Assembly: GCA_963751355.1 (NCBI GenBank) | Contig: CAVVVS010000072.1 | Span: 1 to 64,000 of the forward strand | DNA length: 64,000 bases | DNA from: CAVVVS01 sp963751355 | Lineage (GTDB): Bacteria > Bacteroidota > Ignavibacteria > Ignavibacteriales > Ignavibacteriaceae | Direction: 5' to 3' | In this document: positions 35,262 to 44,656 of the stretch, in pieces | Layout: each line of letters opens with the position of its first letter | Numbering within the stretch: position 1 is the stretch's first letter | Notes under the pieces: model-generated | Databases searched by the model: none | The model's input: the letters and a program-made list of their open reading frames with translations, nothing else | What the model was told of the DNA's origin: nothing | Made by a program: the position numbers and the translations under genes

Positions 35262-35861
35262 ATGCCGAGAACAGAAAAACAATACCGCGAGATACGTGAG
35301 AAGACGAGGAAAAATATTCTTTCTTCCGCATTACGGCTTTTTTCTATTAAAGGATATCACGGAACTTCTGTAAGTGATATTGCTAAAGAAGCAGGAATAT
35401 CAAAAGGTTTGGCTTATAATTATTTTAAAAGCAAACAGCACATAGTGGAAGCTATATTCCAGCAAGGTTTTGAGATGGGGAAACTCATGGAAAACAAATC
35501 TTCAAAAATAACCGACCCTTATGAAAAAATTAAATATTTAATTGAAACGACTTTCGACGTTACAAAAAGCAATGAAGAGTTCTGGCGCCTTTATTTCAGT
35601 GTAGCACTGCAGCCGGAAATTATTGAAACAGCCTCCCCTATTACGCAGGCATTTGCCAATTCATTTATAGGCAATGTAGAAAAAATTTTTAGGGAAATAG
35701 GATTACATAACCCTCATGCCGAAGCAAGATTTTTCGCCGCTCTTTTTGACGGATTGGGACTGCAGTTTTTAATTGATAAAGAACACTACCCGTTCACCAA
35801 AATGAAAAAATTTTTTATTGAGAAATACAGCAAAGAAAAGTTGAAAAATCTATTAGCATGA
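35262..35861 (+). CDS. TetR/AcrR family transcriptional regulator
   Basis: From ATG 35262 (MPRTEKQYREIREKTR) the protein has 199 residues, normal for TetR. The frame extends 25 codons further upstream, but those residues (hydrophobic, Ile-rich) are unlike the family and include the half-site at 35187. The N-terminal helix-turn-helix is clear: LRLFSIKGYHGTSVSDIAKEAGISKGLAYNYFKSKQ at about 19-55. The C-terminal ligand domain is typical but unassigned. It is divergent from the LolA-like/ABC operon and probably represses it. Ligand unknown. Confidence 0.88.
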   Translation: MPRTEKQYREIREKTRKNILSSALRLFSIKGYHGTSVSDIAKEAGISKGLAYNYFKSKQHIVEAIFQQGFEMGKLMENKSSKITDPYEKIKYLIETTFDVTKSNEEFWRLYFSVALQPEIIETASPITQAFANSFIGNVEKIFREIGLHNPHAEARFFAALFDGLGLQFLIDKEHYPFTKMKKFFIEKYSKEKLKNLLA

Positions 35862-35947
35862 AATAATTTATCGTATTATATTAGCAATTCTAAATCTTAG
35901 ATGCGGATCTAAATATAAATTAATCAAAATTTTCAAGGATATTAAAT

Positions 35948-36538
35948 TTGTCAATAGGTGATATTGGAGTTGTAACAGACGATACTTTTGTACCTAAAAT
36001 TCAAATTTCCAAACAATGGTGGGTTTTAATTCCTCTTGCCATTATGATCAGCGCAATCATTAGTCAAGTATTATGGTACATTAATTTTGTCCATGTGTTT
36101 GCTGGCATTTTATGGACGGGTACCGACTTATTCATGGGATTCATGATTGGTCCGATTCTAAGAAGACTTAACGTTCAAACGAGAAAAACATTTATCTTAA
36201 GACTGATGCCGAAGATGCTTTTTTACATGCCTTTGCTTGCTATAGTAACAGTAACAGCTGGCTGGTATATGGCAGAATGGCTGGGATTTTTTGCAATGCC
36301 TTATCCTTATAAATGGTGGCTTATTGCAGCATTAGTTATAGTTGCAATTTTAACCATTCAAGGGCTAGGTATTCTTCTCCCTACAAATTTGAGAATTTAT
36401 TTTGAAATGAGAAAAGAACAACCTGACGGACAAAAAATCCAAAAATTAATGAAAAGATACGTTAAGGTAGTAGCATTACAGGGTTTGATGCAAATTGCTA
36501 TTATTGTTATAATGTCAAAATTCGCTACCGGAATTTAA
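35948..36538 (+). CDS. Integral membrane protein, CopD/DUF2269-like topology
   Basis: The 196-residue protein has four to five membrane helices (about 26-50, 52-70, 90-110, 122-145, 172-190). The segment INFVHVFAGILWTGTDLFMGFMIGP has the helix-borne histidine pattern of CopD/HemJ-like and DUF2269-like membrane proteins, which may bind heme or copper; this is a loose resemblance. The start is TTG 35948, preceded by CAAGGAT at a suitable distance; no ATG gives the conserved first helix. It overlaps the end of the convergent APC permease gene by 4 bases. Function unknown. Confidence 0.6.
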   Translation: MSIGDIGVVTDDTFVPKIQISKQWWVLIPLAIMISAIISQVLWYINFVHVFAGILWTGTDLFMGFMIGPILRRLNVQTRKTFILRLMPKMLFYMPLLAIVTVTAGWYMAEWLGFFAMPYPYKWWLIAALVIVAILTIQGLGILLPTNLRIYFEMRKEQPDGQKIQKLMKRYVKVVALQGLMQIAIIVIMSKFATGI

Positions 36539-37890
36539 CCCGCAAAACTATTTTTCTTAAACGGCCATTCATCGTTGTTCTTCGCCCAGTATAAGAAAAA
36601 TCCGATACCGACAATCATCCAAACCAAACCAAGACTTATCGCCTCTATCCCTGAACTGACAAATATAAATGCAAAGCCAATAAATGCAACAATAGAAGGT
36701 ATGGGATATAACCACATTTTAAAAGGTCTTTTCAAACCCGGTGATGCTTTTCGTAAAACTGTTAAACCTATTATTTGTCCGATAAATTGAATTAATATTC
36801 TGCTCGACAAAGTTGCAGCTATTATAAAATCCAAATTGAACAGACTTGCAATACAAGTAATACCACCTACAAGCAGAAGTGAATAATGAGGAAAATGTTT
36901 TTGGGGATGCACCGCTTTAAGCCAATCGAAAAAGAATCCGTCCCGCGCTGCAGCAAAAGGCAACCTGGAATAACTCATCATCAAAGCATAAATAGAACCG
37001 TAAGCAGTAAAAGCAACAAGAATTGTTATTATAACTGCAGTTGTATTACCGTAAAGATCATTAAACATATCGGAAACAATGTGAGTGGATTTTGCAATTT
37101 CCTGCCAGGGCATTATTCCAAGAATGGAAAAATTCATTATTGCATAAAGGATTGTTACTCCGATAACCGACCAGAGAATGGCTCTTGGAAAAACATAACC
37201 GGGATTCTTAACTTCTTCTTCCATGTAGCAAATGTTGTAATAACCTAACAGGTCGTACATAGCAATGAGAGTAGCGCTTCCCAATCCCATTATAAATCCC
37301 CAGGAAAAAGAGAACCATCCTTTTGGGAAAGCTAATGCATGCTCCGGATGAAAATGTGTTAGCCCTACAAATATCGTTGCTCCGACAGTAATCAACATTA
37401 TCACCCACAGTATTACAGTTATCGTTCCTACAAATTTCACCTTATTATAATGAAGAATTATTGTCAACAGTCCGGCGGAAAAGGCAAGTATTCTAATGTG
37501 AGTTTCGGTTAATGCCGGCCAAATAAAAGATATGTAATGCATCATTCCCACAAAACCGGAAGCAATTTCAAAAGGTCCGCTGAGAAGGAATGACCATATA
37601 AACAAAAACGCAATTAATTTTCCGAAATATTTTTTATAAGCTTCACGCAGATAAACATAGGAGCCTCCCTCACCTCTTAAAGAAGTGCTCAGTTCAGCCC
37701 AAACTTGCCCGTCGGAAATTGCAATAATAGCACCCACTACCCATCCCAACATAGCTTGGGGTCCGCCCATTGCGGATACAATCAGAGGGATTGTAATAAA
37801 CGGTCCTATTCCTACCATGGTAGCCATATTGGATGCCGTGGCATGAATTAGACCAAGACTTCTATCGAGAGATGTGTTTTTTGTTTCCAT
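36535..37890 (-). CDS. APC family amino acid permease
   Basis: The 451-residue protein has about 12 membrane helices of the amino acid-polyamine-organocation family. The first helix carries the family's unwound substrate motif region (SNMATMVGIGPFITIP), and ELSTSLRGEGGSYVYLREAYKKYFGK is the conserved TM2-TM3 segment. Its 5' end overlaps the kynureninase-like gene by 29 bases, so the two are one transcription unit. The substrate may be that enzyme's amino acid, possibly kynurenine or tryptophan-like; this is inference from context only. Confidence 0.88.
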   Translation of the reverse strand: METKNTSLDRSLGLIHATASNMATMVGIGPFITIPLIVSAMGGPQAMLGWVVGAIIAISDGQVWAELSTSLRGEGGSYVYLREAYKKYFGKLIAFLFIWSFLLSGPFEIASGFVGMMHYISFIWPALTETHIRILAFSAGLLTIILHYNKVKFVGTITVILWVIMLITVGATIFVGLTHFHPEHALAFPKGWFSFSWGFIMGLGSATLIAMYDLLGYYNICYMEEEVKNPGYVFPRAILWSVIGVTILYAIMNFSILGIMPWQEIAKSTHIVSDMFNDLYGNTTAVIITILVAFTAYGSIYALMMSYSRLPFAAARDGFFFDWLKAVHPQKHFPHYSLLLVGGITCIASLFNLDFIIAATLSSRILIQFIGQIIGLTVLRKASPGLKRPFKMWLYPIPSIVAFIGFAFIFVSSGIEAISLGLVWMIVGIGFFLYWAKNNDEWPFKKNSFAG

Positions 37891-39043
37891 TATTTACCAA
37901 TTGTTTTAAAACATTCATTGTATACACAATTTCGTCGTCGGTAGTATAGAAATGAGGAGCTAATCTTATACCTGCATTAGGTCTGTAATCAACAAGAATT
38001 TTTCTTTTTATTAATTCCTGCGAAATCTCATATGAATCCGGCATATCAATTGAAACGGTTCCCCCGCGAAGTTGCGAATCTAAAGGTGTATTTATTTTAT
38101 ACCCTTCTTGTTGTGCTTTTTCGATTATTAATGATGTTTGTCTAACCGATTTTTCTCTAATTATTTTTATCCCAACCCTATTTACAATCTTCGGACCTTC
38201 CTGTGCGGCATATAGAGCCGGAATTGAAGGTGTGCCGTTTAAAAAGCGGTAGGCAGTATCTGTATAGTCCATTTTTTCATCGAATGCAAAAGGATTTTTG
38301 TGAGCAAACCAGCCGGTAATTTTCGGTTCAAGTTGATTTCGTAACTCAGGTTTTATCCAGAGGAAAGCTCCGCCCGGACCGCCGCAAAGCCACTTAAGCA
38401 CACCTCCGATTAAAATATCTATTCCCAGTTTCTTAACATCAACTTCTATTGTACCGACAGAATGATATGCATCTAATATAACAAGGGCGCCAACGGAATG
38501 GGCTTTATCGGTTATTGTTTTTACGTCATTAATATAAGCGCTCCGGAATAACACGTGAGAAATAGGCACCAGCAAAGTTTCATCATCTATCGAATCGAGT
38601 AATTTCTCTGTCGGTGTCGTAATTCCATCTTCCGATTTTACAATGTTAATTTTTGCTCCGAATGTCGATGCCAATTTTTCATAAGCATACATATCGGACG
38701 GAAATTCAAGATCCGTATATACAACTTTGTTTCTCTTCGTACTAAAATCAAGGGAAGAAATTAATATTGATTGCAGCAGTGAGATGTTGGTATGCATTGA
38801 GATCTCATCTTCTCCGGCACCAATTAAAGGAGCAATTAAATTCCCTACTTTTAGCGAAAGGTTCCACCACTCATCTTCCCATGCTTGAACTCCGCGTGCA
38901 GCCCAGATATCAGCGTAATCGTGCATTTTCTGATAAACACCTTTCGGCATTGCTCCAAGAGAGTTGGAGATCAGATATGTATTTTTTTCAAGGATGGGGA
39001 ATTCTTTACGCCGAATTGATAATTCATCTTGTTGAGTATTCAT
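37862..39043 (-). CDS. Class V aminotransferase-fold PLP enzyme, kynureninase-like
   Basis: The 393-residue PLP enzyme has the Schiff-base lysine K217 in GGVLKWLCGGPGGAFLW and the cofactor aspartate D191 in VILDAYHSVG. Conserved kynureninase-type elements are HVLFRSAYINDVKTI and the C-terminal DYRPNAGIRLAPHFYTT. Kynureninase cleaves kynurenine to anthranilate and alanine. Cysteine desulfurase-like or isopenicillin epimerase-like relatives share the fold, so the substrate is not certain, and no other kynurenine-pathway gene is visible here. Overlap with the APC permease suggests uptake and cleavage of the same compound. Confidence 0.7.
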   Translation of the reverse strand: MNTQQDELSIRRKEFPILEKNTYLISNSLGAMPKGVYQKMHDYADIWAARGVQAWEDEWWNLSLKVGNLIAPLIGAGEDEISMHTNISLLQSILISSLDFSTKRNKVVYTDLEFPSDMYAYEKLASTFGAKINIVKSEDGITTPTEKLLDSIDDETLLVPISHVLFRSAYINDVKTITDKAHSVGALVILDAYHSVGTIEVDVKKLGIDILIGGVLKWLCGGPGGAFLWIKPELRNQLEPKITGWFAHKNPFAFDEKMDYTDTAYRFLNGTPSIPALYAAQEGPKIVNRVGIKIIREKSVRQTSLIIEKAQQEGYKINTPLDSQLRGGTVSIDMPDSYEISQELIKRKILVDYRPNAGIRLAPHFYTTDDEIVYTMNVLKQLVNNGNKKHISR

Positions 39044-39262
39044 TTATTGGTTTTCTCGTCCTTAAATTGACAATCATTTAATTAAGGTTAAAGATGAAAT
39101 TTTTTGAACAATAAAATAAAAGATTTTGATATAAAAAGAAGATTTAATTGTTCTTTTACGGTAATTAAAATGTCACTTATAGTCATTTCTCGCCAGTTAT
39201 TATCTTAATAAAGAAAATGACGGTGAAACTAATGACTACAAAGGACTTAATTTCTTTGCTCT

Positions 39263-40234
39263 TTACCATGCATAAGCTTCAGGCGCCTGATTACCCGGTC
39301 CGGGCCAAATTTCATCAAGCTTTTTCAATGTCTGTTCAGATAATTTTATTTCAACTGATTTGACGTTATCTTCAAGCTGCTCCATTGTTCGGGGACCGAC
39401 TATTGGAGAAGTAATTCCGGGCTGCTGAAGTATCCACGCGAGAGCAACATCAGCAGGTTTTTGATTTATTTCCTTACAATGCTTTTCATAAGCTTCAATT
39501 TGGGGACGAAGTTTTTCAACGGATTTTTGAAGTGCTTCCCTGTCTCTTCTTGAGCCTTTTTCAACTTTATCAAGAACTCCGCACAATATTCCGCCTCCTA
39601 AAGGGCTCCACGGAATTATTCCGATTCCCATCGCCTGGCAAGCCGGAACAACTTCTAATTCTATATGCCTGTTCCTTAAACTGTATATGCTTTGTTCGGA
39701 AACTAATCCGAGAAAATTTCTCTGCTTTGCAATGTAATTCGCTTCAACAATATTCCATGCTGCAAAGTTCGAACTTCCGGCATATAATATCTTACCTTCT
39801 CTAACTAATTGTTCCATTGCCTGCCAGATTTCTTCCCAAGGAGTATCCCTGTCAACGTGGTGCATTTGGTATAAATCCAGGTGATCTGTTTTTAATCTTC
39901 TAAGACTATCTTCGCAGGCTTTTTTAATATGGTATGCAGAAAGTTTGGTATCGTTTATTCCTTCACCAACTTTGCCGTAAACTTTTGATGCTAAAAAAAT
40001 CTGTTCCCGCTTTTTACCTTTTTCCAACCATTTGCCTATTACAGCCTCTGAATAACCGGTGCCTTCATCGCCGCCGTAAACATTTGCAGTATCAAAAAAG
40101 TTTATACCAAGTTCCAGCGCCCTGTCCATCATTTTAAAAGCATTACTTTCGGTTATATAAGTACCTATATTCATAGTTCCGAAACAGATTCTGCTTACCT
40201 TCACTCCGGTTCTGCCCAAATATGTATATTCCAT
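39263..40234 (-). CDS. Aldo/keto reductase
   Basis: A 323-residue TIM-barrel oxidoreductase. The catalytic tetrad is visible: Asp in INFFDTANVYG, Tyr in the same loop, Lys in FLASKVYG, His in YQMHHVD. Residues near the C-terminus (GITSPIVGPRTMEQLEDNV) bind NADP. It belongs to the YajO/potassium-channel-beta-like branch. It would reduce small aldehydes or ketones; the physiological substrate is unknown. It is a single gene with 160-220 bp flanks. Confidence 0.9.
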   Translation of the reverse strand: MEYTYLGRTGVKVSRICFGTMNIGTYITESNAFKMMDRALELGINFFDTANVYGGDEGTGYSEAVIGKWLEKGKKREQIFLASKVYGKVGEGINDTKLSAYHIKKACEDSLRRLKTDHLDLYQMHHVDRDTPWEEIWQAMEQLVREGKILYAGSSNFAAWNIVEANYIAKQRNFLGLVSEQSIYSLRNRHIELEVVPACQAMGIGIIPWSPLGGGILCGVLDKVEKGSRRDREALQKSVEKLRPQIEAYEKHCKEINQKPADVALAWILQQPGITSPIVGPRTMEQLEDNVKSVEIKLSEQTLKKLDEIWPGPGNQAPEAYAW

Positions 40235-40395
40235 AAATAACTCCCTTCTAGCACCCTTTCCGATGTCTAAAAAATAAGATATAATAAAAATAAATAATTA
40301 CTCAACAGAATTCATATTCTCAGTTGTATTGCATTCATAAAAGATAACATCATGTAAGTTTGTTAACTTAAAATAATTTTTTTCAGTAAAAATAA

Positions 40396-41373
40396 TTATT
40401 CCCGGTTTTGGATAATCCCTCTGACTTCTTCCCTCTCCAAAAATCTCATTACATTTTCTATTGCGCGTCTTGCACCTTCCACTAATGAACCAGGAACTAC
40501 AGCCGAATTGTGAGGCGAGCCCAAAAAGTTCGGAAGTTCAAAAAAAGGATATTCCAATTTAAAACTACCGTTTGCAAACGGCTCATTCCACCATGCGTCT
40601 ATACCGGCAAGAAATTCTTGATGACTCTTTAAATGAAAAAACAAATCCTTTTCATTTATAACTGCCCCCCGTGCAACATTAATAATTATTGCATTGGGTT
40701 TCATTAATTCCAATTCACGTTTTCTTATTAAATTTTTTGTCTCTTCGTTCAAAGGTATTGAGACTATAATAACATCCGACTTACTTAAAACATGATCCAG
40801 GTCTTTTAAGGTACCGGTAAATCCAACATCTTCATTAGTTTTACCTGATGAATTTATTGCATAAATTTCGGTTCCAAATGCTCTTAATAATTTCGCCGTA
40901 GCTTTTCCGATTCCCCCGAATCCTATTATTCCGCAGACCGCCCCTTTCAAGGTACGATTCTCTGATAACTGATCGAATTTACCCTTAGCCATCATTTGAT
41001 GTTTGACTAAAAAATATTTGCTGAGAGCTAGAATCATTCCTATTATATGCTCAGCCATTGGTTCTGCATACGCACCGCTGTTACAGGCAATTATGCAGCC
41101 GGATGGGAATTGGTTTAAATCTATATGATCATATCCCGCCGATACAAGTTGAACGAATTTAATGTTTTTTAATTTTTCCCTTTCAATGTTTTTCAGTTCT
41201 TTTAAAGGGTTCCATGCAATAAGGATATCAGTCGAGTTTAATATTGAAGCTCTATTCTCTTCGGGAATATCTTTTAGAAAAGTAACCTTGCCGATGTTAC
41301 CTATTGATTTATAAAAGAATTCCTTTTGGTGATCCTGCACCCTGAAAGAAATTACAAAATGAATATTTTCCAT
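40396..41373 (-). CDS. D-2-hydroxyacid dehydrogenase family protein
   Basis: The 325-residue protein has the NAD-binding Rossmann motif GIIGFGGIGKATAKLL (about 145-160), the IINVARGAVINEKDL segment with catalytic Arg, and SPHNSAV with the catalytic His, as in glyoxylate/hydroxypyruvate reductases and phosphoglycerate dehydrogenases. It lacks the C-terminal ACT domain of SerA. The specific hydroxyacid cannot be named. It lies between two aldo/keto reductases on the same strand but with independent spacing. Confidence 0.88.
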   Translation of the reverse strand: MENIHFVISFRVQDHQKEFFYKSIGNIGKVTFLKDIPEENRASILNSTDILIAWNPLKELKNIEREKLKNIKFVQLVSAGYDHIDLNQFPSGCIIACNSGAYAEPMAEHIIGMILALSKYFLVKHQMMAKGKFDQLSENRTLKGAVCGIIGFGGIGKATAKLLRAFGTEIYAINSSGKTNEDVGFTGTLKDLDHVLSKSDVIIVSIPLNEETKNLIRKRELELMKPNAIIINVARGAVINEKDLFFHLKSHQEFLAGIDAWWNEPFANGSFKLEYPFFELPNFLGSPHNSAVVPGSLVEGARRAIENVMRFLEREEVRGIIQNRE

Positions 41374-41512
41374 ATAGTTATTTTTTTATTTATTAACTCG
41401 TGTTATGCACAAAATTAACCAATTTAGATATTACGAAATTGCCTTCCCCCAAAAGATATACATGCTGTTTGTATTTTATATATGTGAGTTCGTAATACTG
41501 TCAGTCAATATA

Positions 41513-42499
41513 CTAATGATTAACCGCTTTCATAGCAGTCTCGGGATAACGTTCGCCTTTTGCGGCTCCTTTCGGTGCAATTGCATTTATTCTCTCCAGA
41601 TCATCTTCATTTAATTTAATGTTTAATGCACCTAAATTATCTTCAAGATATTTTACATGTTTTGTTCCGGCAATCGGGATGATATCATTTCCTTGTGCCA
41701 GCAGCCAGGCTAATGCTAATTGAGGCAATGAACAATTTTTTTCTTTTGCTATGTTTTCCAGTCCCCGAACAATATTTAAATTATGCTCAAAGTTTTCGTC
41801 CATAAACCTGGGTGATCTATTACGATAATCACTCTTCGGTAAATCTTCTTTCTTTTTGAATGCACCGGTTAAAAATCCTCTGCCCAACGGACTGTAGGCA
41901 ACAAAACCGATTCCCAGTTCGCGGCACGTCTCTAATACCTCTCCTTCGGGATCTCTTGTCCAAAGTGAATATTCCGTTTGTAATGCTGATATCGGGTGAA
42001 CTTCATGTGCACGTCTTATGGTTTTGGATGCAGCCTCGGATAATCCCAAATACCTAACTTTTCCTTCTTTCACCAGGTCCGCCATTGCTCCAACAGTATC
42101 TTCGATGGGAGTGTTTGGATCGACCCTGTGCTGATAATAAAGATCAATTACATCAACATTTAATCTCTTTAAACTGGCTTCACACGCTTCCTTTACATAT
42201 TTAGGATTTCCGCTGACACCTAAAAAGCTGCCGTCTTTACCCCGGACATTTCCAAATTTAGTAGCTAATATTACTTTATCTCTTCTATCTTTTATTGCTT
42301 TTCCTACAAGCGCTTCATTGTCACCTACGCCGTACATATCGGCAGTATCTAAAAAGTTCACACCCTGATCAATTGCTTTGTGAATTGTTGCAATTGATTC
42401 TTCATCGTTCCTTTCGCCGTAAAATTCTGACATGCCCATGCATCCCAATCCTAATACAGACACAGAAGGACCTAGATTACCTAATTTCCTTTGTTCCAT
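41513..42499 (-). CDS. Aldo/keto reductase (YakC/AKR13-like)
   Basis: The 328-residue protein is a second aldo/keto reductase, of a different branch from the one at 39263. It begins MEQRKLGNLGPSVSVLGLGCMGMSEFYG, typical of AKR13/YakC-like enzymes. The tetrad is intact: NFLDTADMYG (Asp, Tyr), LATKFGN (Lys), YYQHRVD (His). NADP binding is expected from IIPIAGTKHVKYLEDNL. Likely role is aldehyde detoxification; the substrate is unknown. Confidence 0.9.
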   Translation of the reverse strand: MEQRKLGNLGPSVSVLGLGCMGMSEFYGERNDEESIATIHKAIDQGVNFLDTADMYGVGDNEALVGKAIKDRRDKVILATKFGNVRGKDGSFLGVSGNPKYVKEACEASLKRLNVDVIDLYYQHRVDPNTPIEDTVGAMADLVKEGKVRYLGLSEAASKTIRRAHEVHPISALQTEYSLWTRDPEGEVLETCRELGIGFVAYSPLGRGFLTGAFKKKEDLPKSDYRNRSPRFMDENFEHNLNIVRGLENIAKEKNCSLPQLALAWLLAQGNDIIPIAGTKHVKYLEDNLGALNIKLNEDDLERINAIAPKGAAKGERYPETAMKAVNH

Positions 42500-43361
42500 T
42501 TAGTAAACTCCTTTATTATTATTTGAACTCTTTATAAATAATGTTATCAATTAATTTAATTCCGATCTCAGCCTAACAAAATCACCATCTCCATCAAGAT
42601 GGTATAATTCTTTAATTAAGGCTCCTCTTAAATAGTCGATATGGTATTTTTACAGATTAATTCTTCATCAAACAAAACTACTATAATTTTGAAAAACATT
42701 CTTTTAATGTTGTTTGATAATTTAATATTTTTAAATGTAAAAGATGTCCCACGGATATTCACTTCATTTATTAATATAAAAATGTTGACACCATTTAATG
42801 TGTTAGCGCTCATTAAATCTACATTATTTTATGTTATTTCTGCCCCATTATTGAAAGCATTTGTTCTATAAAACGATACATTTTAATTCTGCCAATTTTT
42901 TTATAAAATAACTTCATGAATTCATTTAAGAAATTATTTTTAGCACAATGAGAATAAGTAAGAATGAAATATTCTTATTGTAATTTTTATAATTTCTCAC
43001 TAACTTATTATTAATTACTTTATTTAAAGAAATTATACTCCTCTTTAATCCCATACTCGGCAGATGTTTTGTTTATATAAAATTCTTATTTGAGAAGTTT
43101 CCGGTTTCGTAAAAATTTTGAATATTGGTATTCTTTAAAGTGCATAAAATTCTTTAGACGAAATGATGTATGATAAAAACAATACTGAATTATAAGTTCT
43201 TGAAAATTGATATTGCACCTACAAAGAAATTTTCAGGGCAGATTCACAAAACAGCTTGTTGATAAGTATCCGGCTCGACAAAAAAGCATGGATAAAAGGC
43301 CGGAATAAAAAAAATTTTAATTTATTTGCCTGACTTAATAAACTAAATAAGGGGGAAAGTT
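42500..43361. other. 862-bp AT-rich region without a supported gene
   Basis: Very AT-rich spacer. Short open frames exist on both strands near 42628-42871 but they are low-complexity, overlap each other and have no ribosome binding site. One hairpin, ACCATCT (42584-42590) and AGATGGT (42597-42603), lies 85 bases upstream of the aldo/keto reductase start. The length and composition are unusual for this otherwise compact window. Confidence 0.45.
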
Positions 43362-44432
43362 ATGAATGAGATTAAAGGTTCACCGGAACCAAACATCTGG
43401 AAAAAGATTCATAAAAAATTATTTCCCGATGCGGAAAATCAAACCCAATCGTTATCTATAAAGCTCTTCAATGATTGTAAAATTATGATAGAGTATGCTA
43501 TTAATAACGGAATAAAGTTTCCTGATTGGGTTGGCAGCTCACTTTCAACAATTGATATAAAAGTAATGAAAGTGAAAAAAGGACTTTCACAAAATGGAGT
43601 AAGAGATTCTAAAGAGAAGGATATTACAATCGCGGAGGCAATAGATTCCGATGCATCAAAATTGACTACGATCCATACTGCGCTTTCCGAAATTGTAGCT
43701 CCTGCAACACCGCTAACAATAGATTATACTACCCCGCGTGCAAGGTTCATTTTCGGGGAGAATATTACAATACCGCTAATAAGGAATATGTGGATATGGA
43801 GCATTTTATTCCTTATCGGCTGGGTGTTATCCTTCTATTTCAGCACTGATATCATATCCACAAGTACGGATATCATACCATCGAATATGGATTACTCATT
43901 GTGGTCATCACTACAAATATTTTTTTCTGCAGGCATCGGAGCATACTTCTATTCATTATATACAGGTAATAAATATTTTGTCAGCAGAACCTTTGATCCG
44001 AAATATCATACATTTTACAATAACAGGATTATCATCGGAATAATTGCCGGTTTTATTTTGGCTAATGTCCTTGATCTCGGCAGCTTAACAAACACCGGTA
44101 ACGGTGTAACAAAATTTACACCTTCCATTATTGCACTACTCGGCGGTTACTCAGCTGACGCGGTCAATAGAATTTTGACCAGGATAGTTACGATGTTAAC
44201 CGCATTAGTTCAAGGTGATGCTAAAGATATGGTTGATGCCAAAGCAGAAGAGATGAAAGTTAAAAACGAGGCAAATATTCAGAAATTAAAGATAAGCACA
44301 GCAGGCGATTTATTAAAATTAGCTTCGGAAGAAAAGGGAAAATTAGATCAAGAAACTTACGATAAAATTGTACAAATGATAGATTCCTTAACAACAGCTA
44401 CACCGCAACAAACAGTAAGCAAAACTAAATAG
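43362..44432 (+). CDS. Unrecognised membrane protein, 356 aa, with C-terminal coiled coil
   Basis: I do not recognise this protein. Residues 1-135 are soluble and charged. Helices at about 143-163, 183-202 and 222-240 cross the membrane, and a fourth hydrophobic stretch (FTPSIIALLGGYSADAVNRILTRIVTMLTALVQ) lies near 250-285. The last 70 residues are Lys/Glu-rich and probably coiled coil (AKAEEMKVKNEANIQKLKIS as landmark). AGGGGGAAAG precedes the ATG. It stands alone, preceded by 862 empty bases and followed by 224. The helical membrane plus cytoplasmic-tail plan could fit a sensor, scaffold or defence effector, but nothing specific supports any of these. Confidence 0.7.
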   Translation: MNEIKGSPEPNIWKKIHKKLFPDAENQTQSLSIKLFNDCKIMIEYAINNGIKFPDWVGSSLSTIDIKVMKVKKGLSQNGVRDSKEKDITIAEAIDSDASKLTTIHTALSEIVAPATPLTIDYTTPRARFIFGENITIPLIRNMWIWSILFLIGWVLSFYFSTDIISTSTDIIPSNMDYSLWSSLQIFFSAGIGAYFYSLYTGNKYFVSRTFDPKYHTFYNNRIIIGIIAGFILANVLDLGSLTNTGNGVTKFTPSIIALLGGYSADAVNRILTRIVTMLTALVQGDAKDMVDAKAEEMKVKNEANIQKLKISTAGDLLKLASEEKGKLDQETYDKIVQMIDSLTTATPQQTVSKTK

Positions 44433-44656
44433 AATGTCGGGTACTAAATTTTACAAAATCATTGAACTGCGCGGGTTAAAAGTAGCTTTACATGAAAAGG
44501 AATTTATATAATCAACAATTTGAACATATGATAAAATTTTGGTATGGTGAGATATAAATAATAATCTCAGTCATTCTTTTATCACCGGAAGATAGCGGCA
44601 TTACATGTTTTTAAACACTTATGCTAAATTTAAAATATCGAACAGATAAAATAGAA

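Noticed and set aside
42628..42871. Open frames on both strands (76 and 61 codons) in the long spacer
   Set aside because: They overlap each other, are low-complexity Ile/Leu/Phe/Asn-rich, and lack ribosome binding sites.
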